64,000 bases of DNA. It comes from Pochonia chlamydosporia 170. Its lineage: Eukaryota; Ascomycota; Sordariomycetes; Hypocreales; Clavicipitaceae. This document shows positions 63,542-64,000 of the stretch, piece by piece. The notes beneath the pieces were generated by a model. The model did no database searches. It had not been told where the DNA came from and saw nothing but the letters and a program-made list of their open reading frames with translations. The position numbers were made by a program, and so were the translations under genes. How positions within the stretch are numbered: position 1 is the stretch's first letter; the number at the start of each line of letters is the position of its first letter. The DNA is taken from positions 521,207 through 585,206 of the forward strand of contig NW_019154050.1 of NCBI RefSeq assembly GCF_001653235.2, written 5' to 3'.

Positions 63542-64000
63542 TTGGAGCGAGAACAACAAACCCTATGGAAGAAGCTCAAGCTTCTCATTCTATTCAATCC
63601 TCTAACGCAATGGATTGATAGGACTCACTTGATGCGATTGTACATGCACGAAGAATCGGTTGCAGAGGGTTTGTACCGAGCATACGACCTTTTCTTTGAA
63701 GTTCAGGTGTTGATTCAACCCACAGGGCGACGAGAAAGAACGACGGCTTCCCGGAAGCGCATCAAGGGTTTTGTTGACTCGTATGGAATTAATATGCGAG
63801 ACTTCGAACCGGCAGATGTCAATTGCTATCCTACTTTCGAGGATTTCTTCACTCGGGCACATCGTCCAGGGTCACGGCCCATTTACGAAGCAGACGATCC
63901 GTCCCGTGCCGTCGTGGTGGCGGACTCACGAGTTGTCGTCTTTGACTCAATCAGCGAGGCAAAAGCGCTCTGGATTAAAGGCAAGAACTTTAGTCTCAAT
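63542..64000 (+). CDS. Phosphatidylserine decarboxylase-like protein, partial (runs off the window)
   Basis: Continuous frame from about 63542 to the window end: PLTQWIDRTHLMRLYMHEES, KRIKGFVDSYGINMRDFEP, YPTFEDFFTRAHRPGSRPIY, DDPSRAVVVADSRVVVFDS and WIKGKNFSL. These are N-terminal blocks of the proenzyme family that makes phosphatidylethanolamine; the LGST-type self-cleavage site would lie beyond the window. The first in-frame ATG is 63632 but homology starts earlier, so an upstream exon (possible acceptor ACTCGCAG near 63532) or a lost start is likely. Downstream portion not visible. Confidence 0.85.
   Translation, partial: MEREQQTLWKKLKLLILFNPLTQWIDRTHLMRLYMHEESVAEGLYRAYDLFFEVQVLIQPTGRRERTTASRKRIKGFVDSYGINMRDFEPADVNCYPTFEDFFTRAHRPGSRPIYEADDPSRAVVVADSRVVVFDSISEAKALWIKGKNFSLN

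Noticed and set aside
1..64000. tRNA and rRNA genes
   Set aside because: I looked for T-loop-like GTTCRANYC motifs with paired arms and saw none convincing; a covariance search (tRNAscan-SE) would settle this.

Overview
This is nuclear DNA of a filamentous ascomycete, most likely a Sordariomycete-type mould; the species cannot be named from sequence alone. The evidence is the short introns (mostly 41-66 bp, GTRNGT donors, CTRAC-type branch points, YAG acceptors), HET-domain proteins, fungal STAND/NLR receptors with amyloid-type motifs, FunK1 kinases, DUF7924 proteins, F-box proteins, and eroded pogo, LINE, MULE and integrase relics. It reads as an accessory, NLR-rich region with a few housekeeping genes embedded in it. 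Most gene models here were rebuilt by hand from splice signals and reading-frame continuity.

Layout. 0.2-4.6 kb: a divergent pair made of a small SesA-like protein and a NACHT-ankyrin NLR, sharing one C-terminal/N-terminal sigma-like amyloid motif. 6.5-10.4 kb: a HET/NB-ARC/TPR NLR followed on the same strand by a nucleoside 2-deoxyribosyltransferase-like enzyme. 10.4-15.6 kb: gene-poor DNA with pogo and LINE-like relics. 15.6-25 kb: a membrane protein, a HET protein, a NIF3/YqfO-like protein and a 963-aa fungal protein of unknown function. 25.4-28.3 kb: an integrase relic, a FunK1 kinase and a HET gene that run into each other in different frames. 29-35 kb: an F-box protein, a rearranged LINE, a DUF7924 protein and a RIM2-type mitochondrial carrier. 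35-58 kb: many small intron-containing genes without recognisable families, including two tiny DnaJ-type zinc-finger (CxxCxGxG) proteins, a C2H2-like protein, membrane and cysteine-rich proteins, an F-box-ankyrin protein, and three separate palindromes of about 56 bp. 58-64 kb: a breakpoint-rich segment with truncated asparaginase and transcription-factor genes facing away from each other, a secreted 8-cysteine protein, a 22-bp minisatellite, MULE and ankyrin fragments, and the 5' part of a phosphatidylserine decarboxylase-like gene that leaves the window.

How it may work together. The clearest functional unit is the 0.2-4.6 kb pair. Known fungal NLR systems of this layout pass an amyloid fold from the activated receptor to a neighbouring cell-death effector. 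The HET-NLR/deoxyribosyltransferase-like pair may be a second receptor/enzyme unit, which is inference from position only. The rest looks like rapidly evolving accessory content rather than one pathway.
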